A stretch of 39,573 nucleotides of DNA from Rhizophlyctis rosea. Its lineage: Eukaryota > Chytridiomycota > Chytridiomycetes > Rhizophlyctidales > Rhizophlyctidaceae. The stretch lies in NCBI GenBank assembly GCA_027596075.1, contig JADGJC010000352.1, positions 1 to 39,573 on the forward strand, given 5' to 3'. Positions 17,268-27,975 of this stretch are shown here, piece after piece. Each line of letters begins with the position of its first letter. Position 1 is the stretch's first letter. The notes beneath the pieces are model-generated. The model was not told the origin of the DNA and did no database searches. It worked only from the letters and a program-made list of their open reading frames with translations. Position numbers and translations under genes: made by a program.

Positions 17268-18310
17268 CTATGCTGGTCGCCGAGAAAGCACCCTCGTGAA
17301 GCGCGCTTGTACTGACGTTTGTGATCTATCCAATTCCCTAGCTATTCTGCTCCACGAGCAATTCTTAGACCTCTGTTGCAATAGCACCTTATCCTCCTCC
17401 GAATCAAACCGACCGCGCTTCAGCTGCGGATTGAGCGAGTTGCTCCACCTCCTCCTGACTTGTGGTCCGGTCCTCCCGATGGCCGCCCAATCTCTGCCCA
17501 GCTAATTTTCCGCTGCTGCTTTCCAGCAGCGGCCACGCCCTTCTTGATGATTTCATCTTCTGCCATTGAAAATGGTCCGCGCTTGATATGAGGATGCAGT
17601 ACTCCTTGCCAGCGCCGAATAACCTGACTAGAGGTTCTGCCAATCTGCCGGCCAATTTCCCTCCACTTTGGCTTCTGCCCCAACTGTAAAGACATCTCTA
17701 CTATCTTCTTGATGACCTGATCCTCCGCTGCGGTGAATGGCCCATGTCTAATATAAGGACAGAGGACATCCCCCCAGCGACTGCATACTATCTTAGGTGG
17801 TCGATGTATAATCCTGCCAATGGCCGTCCATGGCACTGATGTTCCATTCTGAACACATTCCGCCACCTTCTGCATTATGAACGAATCCTCTTCCCTTGTC
17901 CACGGTCCCCTGACCCGATCCTCATCAAGATGAAATGACCGGATGTACACGGAAGTCCCACTCCTATGGACCTTCCGTCCAATCTCCGCCCACCGAACTT
18001 TACGCTTTTCCAGCTCTGCTGCCCTAATTTCCCTCAACAAAATCTCGTCCTCATCCCGGCTCCACTTCCGTCGCGGCGACACCGCTGGAACTCGAGCCAA
18101 AGGGTTGGGAGGCGATACGACTTGGGTTTTCGTTGCTCGCTTTGCATAGGTGGGATTTGCTGTGGGGGAAGGTAGGCTTCTTATGGCGGACGAAGTCAAA
18201 GGCTGTAGACGATATTGCCGAAGAGTCATTGGACGATCCAGCATGCGAGAGGGATGTTTCAAGGCTGACCGTAGAGTGCACTGACTTCGCAACATCGTAA
18301 CGAAAAGCAA
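17268..18310 (-). pseudogene. Five-repeat Myb/SANT protein, one-base deletion in repeat 4
   Basis: From the ATG at 18310 the protein has a basic N-terminus and Myb-type repeats starting KWSRDEDEILL, GPWTREEDSFI, GPFTAAEDQVI and GPFSMAEDEII, each with W..IGR and a third helix such as TSSQVIRRWQG. In repeat 4 the frame goes wrong after SWAEIGR: the continuous ORF becomes Gly/Ser-rich and stops near 17420. One base further on, the frame restores IGRTGPQVRRRWSNSLNP, a fifth repeat (FDSEEDKVLL, CSWSRIAREL) and a stop at 17268. Myb repeats bind DNA, so a transcription factor or telomere/chromatin protein is likely. The missing base (near 17490, in a GGGCGGCC run) may be real or a sequencing error. 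A tandem paralogue lies upstream. Confidence 0.7.
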
Positions 18311-18759
18311 CGAAGTATGACAGTTCGCAATAGTTGAAATATGAATGCTCAGTGAAAGTTCAACAACTTAAGGGAGTTTGAACGGACAATGAAAGTTTGC
18401 CCAAAAAGTACAAAACTTCCGAGACAATTCATTGCACATTTGAGACATCATTCTGTTTCAGGTGTGAAAAAAATTCCGAAGTGTCAGCAACCTTGAAACT
18501 CAGCATGGCGAATTTGGCGAAGGTTTGGCACTTTGCTGTTGTCTCATACAGCTAGGTTGCGGCGACCACGGACGCAGAGTCCTTCTGTTCTTCGCGATGT
18601 AGTGCAATATGGGCTCGGATATGCACGCAATAAGCTTAGTGTCAATCTCCGAACAGAAATCAATACACAGAACTTAATGCTAAACGCAGATCTTATCTTC
18701 ATCACATGTCTGCCTGCTGCTGCTACCTTAATACGAATGCTACTTGTGAATATGCTATC
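18311..18759. other. Spacer between the two Myb paralogues
   Basis: No gene seen. It should hold the promoter of the downstream Myb gene. The plus-strand ORFs running through here and into 18760-19500 are shadows of the Myb gene. Confidence 0.45.
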
Positions 18760-19926
18760 CTACATAGGCGGTTTGCACTTCTTGGTGCCGAAGTGCTCCT
18801 TCACCCTGCGCGCTGACCTGTGCAAAAATCTGCCTATCCGCCGCCACGAGCACTTCTCCCTCCGTTGTTTGATGATGCATCTAGTTTCTGCGATCGTGAA
18901 CCGGCCACGCTTCAAGCTGGGATCAAGACTTTCTTTCCACCTTGTTTCAACTTGTGGCTCACTCCTTCCCAACACTCGACCAGTGAGCGACCAATTGACC
19001 CTCCGCCCTTCTGTTGCTGCAGCTTGCACTTCGGTTTTTATCATCTCAGCCTTATGTGCACCCCTCTTGATTCTAAAATTCAAAAATTCATTCCACCGCC
19101 CATGCACTCTGCTGGCATCTCGCCTGATCTGCCAACCAATTGCCGTCCACTTTGGTGGCCATCCCGTATTGGCACTTTTTTGGACTTCTTTTGCGATAAA
19201 TTCATCTTCCGCTGGGGTCCACGGCCCATGTTTGAGAGTAGGATTCAAAATACTTATCCAATGTCTGCGAATGGTTTGCGGCGGGCGATTCAATGATTTC
19301 CCGATTTCCGTCCACCTGATCGTCTCCCCTGCTTCAACATACGCCTGAACCATTCTTGCTAAGGCGGCATTTTCGTCTGGTCCCCAATGCCCTCTCCGAC
19401 GATGAGGATCCAGAAAACGCATGCGTGCCCACACGGAGGATTCTGATCTTCCGAGCATACGGCCTATGTATGTGCAAGATACCTGCCTCCCCGCCACCTT
19501 CGCCTTCGTCCATTGCTCAAGCAATGCATTGTCTTCGGCTGATGTCCATTTGCATCGTGGGGATGTAGGCGGAATCGGAGCAGATGGATTGGAAGGTGGT
19601 ATGACTCAGGTGTTTGGCGGTCGCTTTTGGTGTGACTTTTCAATGGCAGTAGCTGACTTCACCAGTGGGACGGCGGATGTGGACAGAGTGGTGCCGAGAC
19701 TTCCTTCAAAAGCCGACCAAATTGGGACATGGCTTTGATACGAACGTAATCGACACAGTAAGAATTCAAAAAGTGGAAGCCAAAGCAGCTCGATCACTTT
19801 GCCCAATTGGGGGAGAGAGTGTATTTGCAATATCGAGCGAACGTCTGTAGTGTTAAAGACATACACTTCGAAACCTACGGGTGAACTGAAACCTGGTGGG
19901 GGAACAATGACAACTTTGCCACTCAT
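18760..19926 (-). pseudogene. Second Myb/SANT paralogue with an in-frame TGA
   Basis: The minus strand from 19605 to 18760 encodes five Myb-like repeats: KWTSAEDNALLEQW, GHWGPDENAAL, GPWTPAEDEFI, a worn fourth (RGAHKAEMIKTEV) and GRFTIAETRCI, with recognition helices such as SSVWARMRFL and QTIRRHWISI. The first repeat begins upstream of the first ATG (19524), so the real start lies farther 5'. There the frame is interrupted by a TGA at 19606-19608 and then stays open to an ATG at 19926. Around the TGA the sequence aligns with the paralogue (QKRPPNT-stop-VIPPSNP against AKRATKTQVVSPPNP). The fourth repeat has lost key Trp and acidic residues. Probably a decaying or shortened copy of the gene at 17268-18310. 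Confidence 0.65.
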
Positions 19927-21263
19927 GCATATCGCATGATTGCCCTAAGTGAGTGATGTCTGAAACACAGAACACCCCCAGCATTGGTGTTCTCCTCTCC
20001 TCGCTTCGTTCAGGAGGAGATGTTGCAACAATGAGGTCAATGACTGTCAATGGGTTTGTTTTGAGACTAACCAGGATGACAATAATCGCTCCGTTCTTGT
20101 TTTTCCCCGCCCCCGTGACATCGCATTCCGCGAGGGCACGTCGAATGTGAAAAAGAAATAAAAATGAATTGGCAAAGAATTCAGGGATGACTTCATGAAG
20201 TAGTCAAATGCATGAAAAACACCAGTCGCATAATGCCCTCGCGTATCTTGCCATCATCTCCTTTGGGCAAAAGTAAAAGCCCATGACTTCCGAACTTGTC
20301 CACTTCAATCAACTAAGTAAGCACTAAAGACAGAACGTAATATGTCGCAACCGGCTTCCTCATAATGGTTCTGGGGAAGCGATTCCGACTGATTCCGACT
20401 GGGATGATATTGAACGGAAACACCCGCAGCATTGGTTTGCTGCACGTTCAATCTGCACGAGGTACCCCTTTCAATCGTTACCGAAGAATCGTTCCCGAAG
20501 AGACGTAACGAAGCCGGTTGAAAAAGGAAGCTTTGGATCAGCCGATGCACCATGTATTGCAGGTTTGCACGACCCAAGTTGTACAGTAGTCAAGAAGCCT
20601 CCCCCATCTGTTGTATAGTACAGTGTCCGGACGCCTCAAACATATTGAGGAGAGCTGACGAACGAAGAAAGCTCGCAAGTCTGAAGCTATCCTTTTGCAT
20701 GAGCAGTCCCCAACTTCATCAACATCAATACCGGCACCACAAATACCGCTCCAAAACTATCCAGCAGCTTCCAGCTAAAGTGACTAAAGTGCGAAAGTGG
20801 AGTCACTGGTCGAATGAGTCGGAAACGCGTGAACTGCGCCACTGGGACAGGGTCCCCAAGCTCAAAATCATATCATCGCTCTACCGAGTCGCAGCAGCTA
20901 GTAGCATCGACACTCATGTCATTCAAAACGGCTCAAAAGCAGCGATAAAGACCGGGGAAAGGTCGTGTCAAGCTGCTTCCCCATCGCGCACGGGAATCAG
21001 AATCGACAAATACATCATATTTTGAACTACATCATGAAAGTAGATTTACAAAGCTGCCGCACACAGAGTGTCCCAAACACATCATTCCTCAATGCTATAG
21101 TCAGTTTCGGTTATCAACAACATCCCGATGGCACCTCCCATTAGCTGTGGGATCGCGCTGTAGTCGTAACAGGACCATGGAGTCAGTGGGATGAAGGAAT
21201 GCCATGGTTGTGCCCCAAATGCACCATTACAAACGAGGAGAAAAAGCACTGGAAACTGACCTT
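19927..21263. other. Gene-poor spacer
   Basis: I see no supported gene in these 1.3 kb. The longest plus-strand ORF (20552-21025) is His/Ser/Arg-rich and shadow-like. Small features are a hairpin AACACC/GGTGTT near 19970-19995, a CTCCTC/GAGGAG hairpin next to it, and a 10-bp tandem repeat GATTCCGACT near 20385-20400. Confidence 0.45.
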
Positions 21264-22227
21264 CTATCGTCGTATAACGCGGGGAATAGGATAAGCACGA
21301 ACAACAGCAACATCAGCTTCTTCAAGTTCCGCGTTGACATTATTCATGAGCATTTTCAAGGGTGCGACCCAGCTGCATGTGTCACTAGGTTAGTTTATGC
21401 ACCGTCGGATGGTTGATTCAAACACTTACGCGGCCGGCTGCCCAGACCGGAGCTCGTTGTTGAAGTGATCCGTTTCTGCCAGACGGGTTAATTCGCTTAT
21501 GGCATTTTGGATCTCCACGTTTAGACGTAGATTACGCAGGGCGGGTAGTGGTGGTGGTGCTGAGCTCGTGATTGTTCATGGTCAGGTTTTTTACTCCAAA
21601 TTACCGCGATGACGGTGCTATCTCACCTTTCAGCTTCTTTACAAGTATTTTGGCGGCATCGGCTGCGGCCTGTCCCAACGGAACAGCAAATTCCGGATGG
21701 TCGAAATACGCCAAAATGGATGATGCTATCATAGCGGCTATGATAGTCATGATTGCCGCCACATTGATGTATATCAATGTGCGCCTGGCAGGGAACCGTG
21801 CCTGTGCGAGCTCGGAGGCGAATCGATAGATGGGGAAGACACCAAGCAGTGCAATGAGGCTTCGTTTCAGTATCAGTTTGCAAAAGTCATCGATCTCTTT
21901 GGAAACGGAGAACTGGAGGATGGCGAATGCAACAATGACTGCAACGAACAGGCATATGCGGAACTGAGCGATCCGTTTGTCCACGTTTTCACTGGTCAAC
22001 AGTGCCTGACGATGGGTGTTTTGGATGAGCATATGTTTACATCGGCAACGGACTTGACTTGCTCTTGCATGCCAAAGCGTGGCCGTACCTAAAACGCTCA
22101 CCTTAATAGGACGCCACACTTCCCGAATCTTCCGCAACAGGAAAGACGGAAAGGCGGACAGGTAGCCGACAAGGGCTATGGCCTGTTGCAACTCGACGAG
22201 TCCAAATTGTCTGTGAGGCAGATTCAT
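21264..22227 (-). CDS. Four-exon small membrane protein (251 aa)
   Basis: Exons at 22227-22102, 22005-21627, 21559-21430 and 21384-21264 join in phase through introns of 96, 67 and 45 nt with GTGAGC, GTGAGA and GTAAGT donors and CAG, CAG and TAG acceptors. Exon 1 encodes MNLPHRQFGLVELQQ and an amphipathic N-terminus. Exon 2 holds about three hydrophobic segments (ICLFVAVIVAFAILQF, LIALLGVFPIYRF, INVAAIMTIIAAMIASSIL). Exon 3 starts with a Pro-rich stretch and an amphipathic helix (LNVEIQNAISELTRLAETD); exon 4 ends with VNAELEEADVAVVRAYPIPR. The splice model rests on phase consistency and coding quality, not on a homologue. Family not recognised; a fungal-specific membrane protein is likely. 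Confidence 0.6.
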
Positions 22228-23261
22228 GATCACGTGAGTTCGCTTAGTGTTGCTATTGGGAGCAAGACCACAACGATCAGCACTGGAAAAGACGCAACTT
22301 CCTGAGTTCATATATATGTGGTTTGGAACTGTGCCATCGTTCACACATGTGATGAAGAACGCCAGGTTGGCGGTGAGATGGTCCTCATGGCAACCGTCTG
22401 CACTGCCACATGAAAACAAGTCGCAGCGATGACGGCAGGATGCTATCCAGTATGGGGTGCCAAAATTAAATGGGGACCTTGGGCGCGTAGATGCCTGCAA
22501 ACCAAGGTGCGGTTAAAGTCGGCTCCAACCACATCGGTGTGCTTGGCACAATAAGTCTTGGTTCACTTCGCACTCATTGCTCAAGCAGCATATTGGACGG
22601 TATTATCGTGCCTTGCATTCCTAGCGTGAACGCTTTGTGCTCGGTTCTTCCCTTTCAATTACAAACGAGTCTCCAACTCCCTGACAGCTCTTTGCACCAC
22701 GCTGGCCAGAGTACTTTGCAAACATACCAGGACATGCTTAGAGGACCATTCGCGATATTCATTCGCGAAAGGAAATTCACGGATTATCAAATGCTGATCA
22801 TATGATTTCCCTCTTAGCGTCCGACCCAAAAACTGTCGCATCACTCCGCGCGGGGAGCAGACGATGTCGGGTACGTGGATAAACAACCTTTTAAGAGAGT
22901 GGAGGGCTGCTCGAATTATTGACCTATAGAATGCAAATATCTTTCAACTCTTAGGACGAACAATTTGCAGACATTGAGTTAGAGCTTCCACCTTCCGAGA
23001 ACGGTATTCGACAATGAACGGCCTTGCGGAGGTTGGGTTTGGTTGCCGGGGCTCAGAGGAGCGTGGCGAGAGTCTGGGCAATTCATTTGGTTCTCCCAGT
23101 TCTCCTGCCATGGCAATGTTTAATACAACTGCCAATTGGGCGCGCTCATCTCGCGCTCTCACGGTACAGAAGGAGCAGAAGGCAATCGACTGCAGAAGAG
23201 CTGCTCCCAATTGTTTACAAGACCCTGGCGTCTAGTAGCACTGTCACTGAGCCACTGCCTT
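22228..23261. other. Spacer upstream of the first structured-RNA copy
   Basis: No supported gene. An ORF continues upstream of 22227 in the frame of the membrane protein (to 22500), but its composition is not protein-like. Confidence 0.4.
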
Positions 23262-23950
23262 CAATGATTGGCTCAAGCCTGACAAATTACGTAACGTCAA
23301 TCAATAGCGTCGATCTTTGCCATCAAGACCACCCAACAAATCCCGCTTCCCCTTTGTTTTCCTTCACCCACTAAATTCCTCCAGCTCAAGACCCCCTTTC
23401 CCCCCCCCCCTCGAACCCCCCAAGACCACCAGCGCCTTAGAGTCCAGCACGGCCGCTCCTGCCTCGCAGGTATAAACGCGAGTCCGTGTATCATTCCTTT
23501 TCGGAATGTAGGCATCAAGACCGAGGAAGTGACTCCTCACCCAGGGAGTCCGAGTGCCAACCCATCAGGCAGCTCCTTCCCAACTTTGATTGCTCTATGG
23601 ACTTCTGAGACGTAGATTCACGCCGCCAATACAAGACATCCAACCGCGGCGCTCCTTCTGATGAGGAGGGTATAAATGCGCGTGGTGTTCACCCTTTTTG
23701 GGTGGTAGCGTTACGAGTGACGAGATTTCCGGGGATGGAAATCCGGGTTTGCCCTACCTTCGGGTAGGGGCCTGTCGCTGCTTCGGCAGTGAGGAGTCCT
23801 CGCTTGATGCTATGAGTGTCTTTGGGGTTTATCGTTGGTGTTGGTTCTCGAGACCTTCTGACTTGTGGAAGGCAATATTTTGCTTGGTATATACTCAAGA
23901 TAGGCATGATACTTTTTATGTAACAAACGAATAAAGACAGTGTGCTGTGA
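23262..23950 (+). ncRNA. Candidate structured polyadenylated ncRNA, copy 1
   Basis: This unit shares its start, many internal blocks and its end with 27182-27975, but no ORF is conserved between them. Hairpins seen directly: CCTGC/GCAGG at 23458-23470; CATTCC/GGAATG at 23492-23508; CTCCT/AGGAG at 23652-23668; CACCC/GGGTG at 23690-23704; GATTTCC/GGAAATC at 23724-23743; CCCTACC-TTCG-GGTAGGG at 23752-23769; CGCTGC-TTCG-GCAGTG at 23776-23791; CCTTC/GAAGG at 23854-23872. The first two hairpins and the third and fourth form two versions of one module within this copy, each after a GCTCCT and separated by GTATAAA. AATAAA follows at 23930. A pol II ncRNA is my reading; transcript borders are guesses. 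Confidence 0.5.
23265..23294 (+). promoter_or_regulatory. CCAAT-like box and TTACGTAA, copy 1
   Basis: TGATTGGCTCAAGCC (an inverted CCAAT box) is followed by the palindrome TTACGTAA at 23287-23294, a bZIP-type site. The same pair with the same spacing occurs at 27185-27215, at the start of the second copy. Confidence 0.5.
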
Positions 23951-24148
23951 CACCATAACCTGTAATCGTTCCCGATAAGAAAGTCTCACCTGTCTCTCTT
24001 AATGGTTGGCGTATTGTTTTGCACAAAGTCAAGCGAAGGTGAAAATCGATTCCCCGCAGTGTCATGATATGGTTCTGTCCAGCTGCATCACGTCTTGCAC
24101 TTCTAAAGTTTCCAGCAACCTCTACACTTCGCACCTCTTTCCATTGGG

Positions 24149-26572
24149 ATGATGAGGAGGAGCGATGCTGGTTCGAGCGATGTGGGGTCTTCTCATTGGG
24201 ATAATGGGGATAGCGCGGGGGTTGATAATGATGGCATTTCGGATTCGGCGAAAGAAGAGAGCCATGCCTCGGTTGACGGGACTGAGACCGTGCGTCAAGT
24301 CAGCGAACTCTGGAAAAAGATGCTTTTAGGAATCTCAAGTCTCTCAGGAGACACCAGTCTACACCCCCCTGGCCTGACGTCGGTAGTACCAGCCTACATG
24401 CTGGACATCGCTGTAGTTGACCGCCTCATCAGAAGTGCTCATCAGAAAATGACTTCATCCGAAATCGTAAATGCTAAGGTATGCCTTCGCCGGGAACTGA
24501 CTCGAAGAGCCCCATGGTTCTGATACATGCCATCACTTCAAGGGCGCACCGTTTGGCAATTTTCAATCTTTGGTCTTGCACACCAACACCAACCTCAGAA
24601 CAAAAACCAACTCGCTCTATCCGCCCCTAAAACCACACAACCTTTTAATCCACGCCTTCCAAGGATCAAAGTTGGCATCTATGCATCCGTCAAATAATAA
24701 TGGAAACTTCGTCGATGGAAGGAATGTCCATAATCACCGTCCTCCTGGAAGACCGTGCCTGCGCGGCAATCAGACGTCTTATCCACCACAACAACTCCAA
24801 ACCATTCCCCTCCCACTCGACGACACAACCATTTCGGATTGTCGTGAACGCCTCTTCGAATCTAGTATCGAGGAACTTCACGAAACGCTCGTGTCTTCAT
24901 CGGCACCCGAAGACCTTCGTCGCCAATCCCCAGTGAAGCTAGCCACTGCCCTAAATCGTCAATACAAAGACATCCTCTCCCGCAACCGCATAATAAGTCG
25001 TATCCACATCACCCAAGCTCGGTCAACGCCTCTGGGAACTCCACATTCTCCCCTGTGCTCGTCAAATCATCAACACCGGCATCGCCGCCCTCCACCACCT
25101 CGGAAGGACTGCTGTCAAAATTTTGAAAATTATTACGTACTCGATGCAAAGGGTCCCACAAAACGGGAGGTCTTCCAATCGATTCGTGTCCAAGCATGCC
25201 TCCCTTCTTGCCCTGGTTGTCGAATATACAAAAGACCTCGGCCTACGGATGGGATCGGACCATGGACGAATGGTATGACGCGAGTACCATCAGGCGGGAT
25301 GCGGAAGCACCTTGATTCGTAGCACGGAGGCTGGTGAGGCGATAGGGGTTGTCGATGGATGTACAGATGACCCTGACGGGGGGGCAATTGGCAAAAGTAT
25401 GTGGATGTGAGAATGGCGGATTTCCGCGCCGACATGGAGGCTGCGATTGACGATGCCGTATTGGAGCTTCGTCAGGTGGCTGGAACCAAATTTGCGGTAA
25501 TGGAACGGTTCCTGAAAGAGTTTTCGGCGACAAGCTGTTCAGCAGCTCACCCATGTGGCTGGTGGTTTAAGAGGGGCTACAGGTGGATTTTTCACATTGT
25601 CTTAAGATTTGAAGACTGCTGCCAAAGACTTTGGACGCAAACTATGGTGGCGGAGATCGATGACTTGGTGGGTGGAAAACTCTTCATTGCATTCGGGGGA
25701 ATCGGCGGTTTTGTAGGATCCGTTTTGATCGAGGCCGGGTTACAGACTACCATCGATGTCTATCAATCTTACGATGCTAGATGATGGCGGAGTTTTGGAA
25801 AGTTTGTCGGGATAAGCGCGGTATCTGCTGCTGCTACTGCGGGAATTGCGAGCGGCGCAGATTGTTTGGCCAAACAGACTATGGCGGCGACAGCCAAGAG
25901 ATTCGGAGTACAAACGGTCATAGGCACGTCTATCGCGGCAACGGCAAAGGGAGTCGGAGGAGGAGCAGCCATGAGGGAGACTATTATGACAGCTGTGAAG
26001 ATTTGATCAAGGTTGTCAGTAACATTGCGCAAGACGCACTCGAAGGCAGAAAAATGCTTTATGAGTGGGAAGACGGTGTGCGTTTCCGTGCGGCGTGTGC
26101 TGCTGGAGGCTCTGTCATGGGAGCAATTGGGTCCAAAATGAATCAAGCATTAACTCGGAAATCGACATGGTGGTTGAAGTTCAAGACACGCCGGAAGTTC
26201 AAACCGGCGGCAATTTTGGTAGAGAGCGCGGGTGTAGAGATCATCAACGCCGCCGCTGACCGGAGTGTGGAGGCATTTCAGAAGCGTGAAGGTGTTGTGA
26301 ACGTTAGCCAAAAGCACATTGGGGCGGACTTCTCCTCGGCCACAGTAAGCTCTGGGGAGTTTTGGTATCGTAGGAACAAAGCGGGACGCCAACGCTGTGC
26401 CAGATCACGACCTTCCGCGACCAGTAATAAGGGCGGTGAAGGAGGTGGCAATGAGGGGACGCAGTCCCAAGTGGCCCAGGAGATAGTGGAGGACATGATG
26501 GGGGAGGCCCTTTGCACTCCAAAACGGTACCGCCGCTCCAATCTTCGCCAGCCGCACCGGGTCGACACATAG
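24149..26572 (+). pseudogene. Broken or intron-rich gene with Gly/Ala-rich hydrophobic segments
   Basis: Several coding-like frames follow each other on the plus strand. At 24149-24478 there is an acidic Ser-rich N-terminus and a helix (SELWKKMLLGISS), ending at a GTATGC donor. At about 24790-25015 comes DCRERLFESSIEELHETL. At about 25018-25278 come helices (ARQIINTGIAALHHLGRTAV). At 25377-25781 is a segment with LFIAFGGIGGFVGSVLIEAG, then an in-frame TGA (25782) with the same frame open to about 25995 (VGISAVSAAATAGIASGAD). Finally DLIKVVSNIAQDALEG to 26572 in a third frame. The Gly-zipper-like hydrophobic stretches suggest membrane insertion, but I recognise no family. Introns explain some joins; the TGA and the shifts near 25015 and 25995 look like lesions. 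Confidence 0.45.
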
Positions 26573-27181
26573 TAGAAACCGGAATCGCAAACCACCATGC
26601 GATACAAGCCTTAGCACCACGATTCGTAGCAACTCATAAGTCGAAAGCCTCTGTGAGCTCGAAAGTTCCCCGATCTCCCCGTCCATCTTCGCCTGCGATT
26701 CTTCCAACACAAACGCCCAGCCCAGCATCAATACCATAGCCAGCTGTCCCTATCCCAGCGTCATCAGAACCAGCCTTGGGATTCAATGCTCTTTTGTTAC
26801 ATGACAGTAAAGTGGCACGCTCGTGTGAGCTCGCCTGATCCCCTTAGGTCATATGACTGCAGATGGAGAAGGTTTGCGCGGTCAAGCCTCGCAAGAGAGT
26901 GACAGCTTGGATCATAATTACAGCTTATTTTTCGAGTTTCCGGTGACGGTCTCTATCACGGCTGAGTTGGTGCAGCAGTTGCAGAGAATTGACGTGCATA
27001 ATATCAGAATCGCATAATGCATTTGGTTCATCAGGATTCCTTCATTACCTGCGGGCGTTGCTCCCATCTGCTGTGCTACTTCGAAGGTGGATTGCTCAAT
27101 CAGCTCGACTGAGCGGGTCTGGAAAATTGTAATGAAGCTAGGACCCTGGCGATCCGAGATAGGATGACTTGGCCACATCCT
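26573..27181. other. Spacer before the second structured-RNA copy
   Basis: No supported gene; the minus-strand ORF at 26918-27178 has no recognisable features. Confidence 0.4.
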
Positions 27182-27975
27182 TCAATGATTGGCGCAAGCC
27201 TCACACATTACGTAACATCAATCACATCAAAAGCGAGGTGGAGATAGCTCCCACTTCGCCAACCTTGCTCCTTCCCCTCTAGACAATTTTCATCCTCGCT
27301 TCACTGTCCCTTCTCTTTCATGCCAACACACAGATCGACCAACAGCGGGAACCACCACGGACAGGAGCCGGAGTGGAGTAGTGAGACCTTGCGGGACGCC
27401 GTCAACCAGGGGTTTTGCGCACGCCCATTAGCCAGACGGAACAGCGCACTGCCTCGCCACGCTAATCTAGCTGCGACCTGTGTGCCTTCGAACTCACCTG
27501 GTCCTTCGACCACTCATCCATGGTCCTTCGGGCAGTGGCACACAAGACTTCCCCGAACCACCCAAGACACACCAAGCGTCTCAGCGTTACAGCATGGCCG
27601 CTCCTCCTCCAGGAGGTACGCGAGCCATGACATTCCTTTTTGGAATGTTGGCATCAACGACCTGGGGTAGGGCTCTTGTCCTAAAGAGGTCGCTAGGGCT
27701 GACTCTCAGGCCGCCCCCAAACGGTTGACCATGCTTATGGAACACTCCTGACACGCAGATTCACCCTACACTCGATTTCCCGGGGGGGACGATCCAGGAT
27801 ACTTTGTCTTCGGACATGGGCCTGTCGCTGCTTGCAGCGTGGAGTCGGCTCGGTTTTTGATGCTATGGATGTCTTTGGGTTTTTCGTTTGGTGCATGGGT
27901 TCACGAGACCTTCTGACTTGTGGAAGGCGACAATCCTTCTTGTATTACATACGATAGTCAATAAAGTTTCTATAC
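27182..27975 (+). ncRNA. Candidate structured polyadenylated ncRNA, copy 2
   Basis: Direct-repeat partner of 23262-23950. Corresponding hairpins: CCTCC/GGAGG at 27603-27616; CATTCC/GGAATG at 27631-27647; TGTC-TTCG-GACA at 27805-27816; CGCTG-CTTG-CAGCG at 27826-27839; CCTTC/GAAGG at 27909-27927, inside a block of about 24 identical bases. Stem sequences differ from copy 1 while pairing is kept, and one UUCG loop is replaced by CUUG, another stable tetraloop. AATAAA is at 27960. This copy has only one clear version of the two-hairpin module and an extra ~200-bp C/A-rich 5' part. Similarity to copy 1 fades but continues past the AATAAA to about 28170. Confidence 0.5.
27185..27215 (+). promoter_or_regulatory. 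CCAAT-like box and TTACGTAA, copy 2
   Basis: TGATTGGCGCAAGCC followed by TTACGTAA at 27208-27215, matching the layout at 23265-23294. The flanking sequence TTCAATGATTGG is identical in both copies. Confidence 0.5.

Noticed and set aside
18533..19348. 271-aa plus-strand ORF
   Set aside because: It is antisense to the Myb repeats of the minus-strand gene, which explain its length.
20552..21025. 157-aa plus-strand ORF
   Set aside because: Composition is His/Ser/Arg-rich without any domain pattern; no codon bias like the neighbours.
23657..23664. Hammerhead ribozyme core CTGATGAG in the structured RNA
   Set aside because: The second core element (GAAA flanked by stems) is missing and the bases lie in the loop and stem of a simple CTCCT/AGGAG hairpin.
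5851..25784. TGA as a sense codon (variant nuclear code)
   Set aside because: TGA ends other good genes here (fibre gene, JAMM gene, SnoaL-like gene), and some interruptions are TAA, so a code change does not explain the pattern.
25769..26146. Antisense ORF rich in Ala and Val
   Set aside because: It is the mirror of the Ala/Gly-rich plus-strand frame, which fits with the flanking coding segments.
27320..27670. 116-aa plus-strand ORF in RNA copy 2
   Set aside because: It is Pro/Ser/Arg-rich and absent from copy 1, so it is not a conserved protein.
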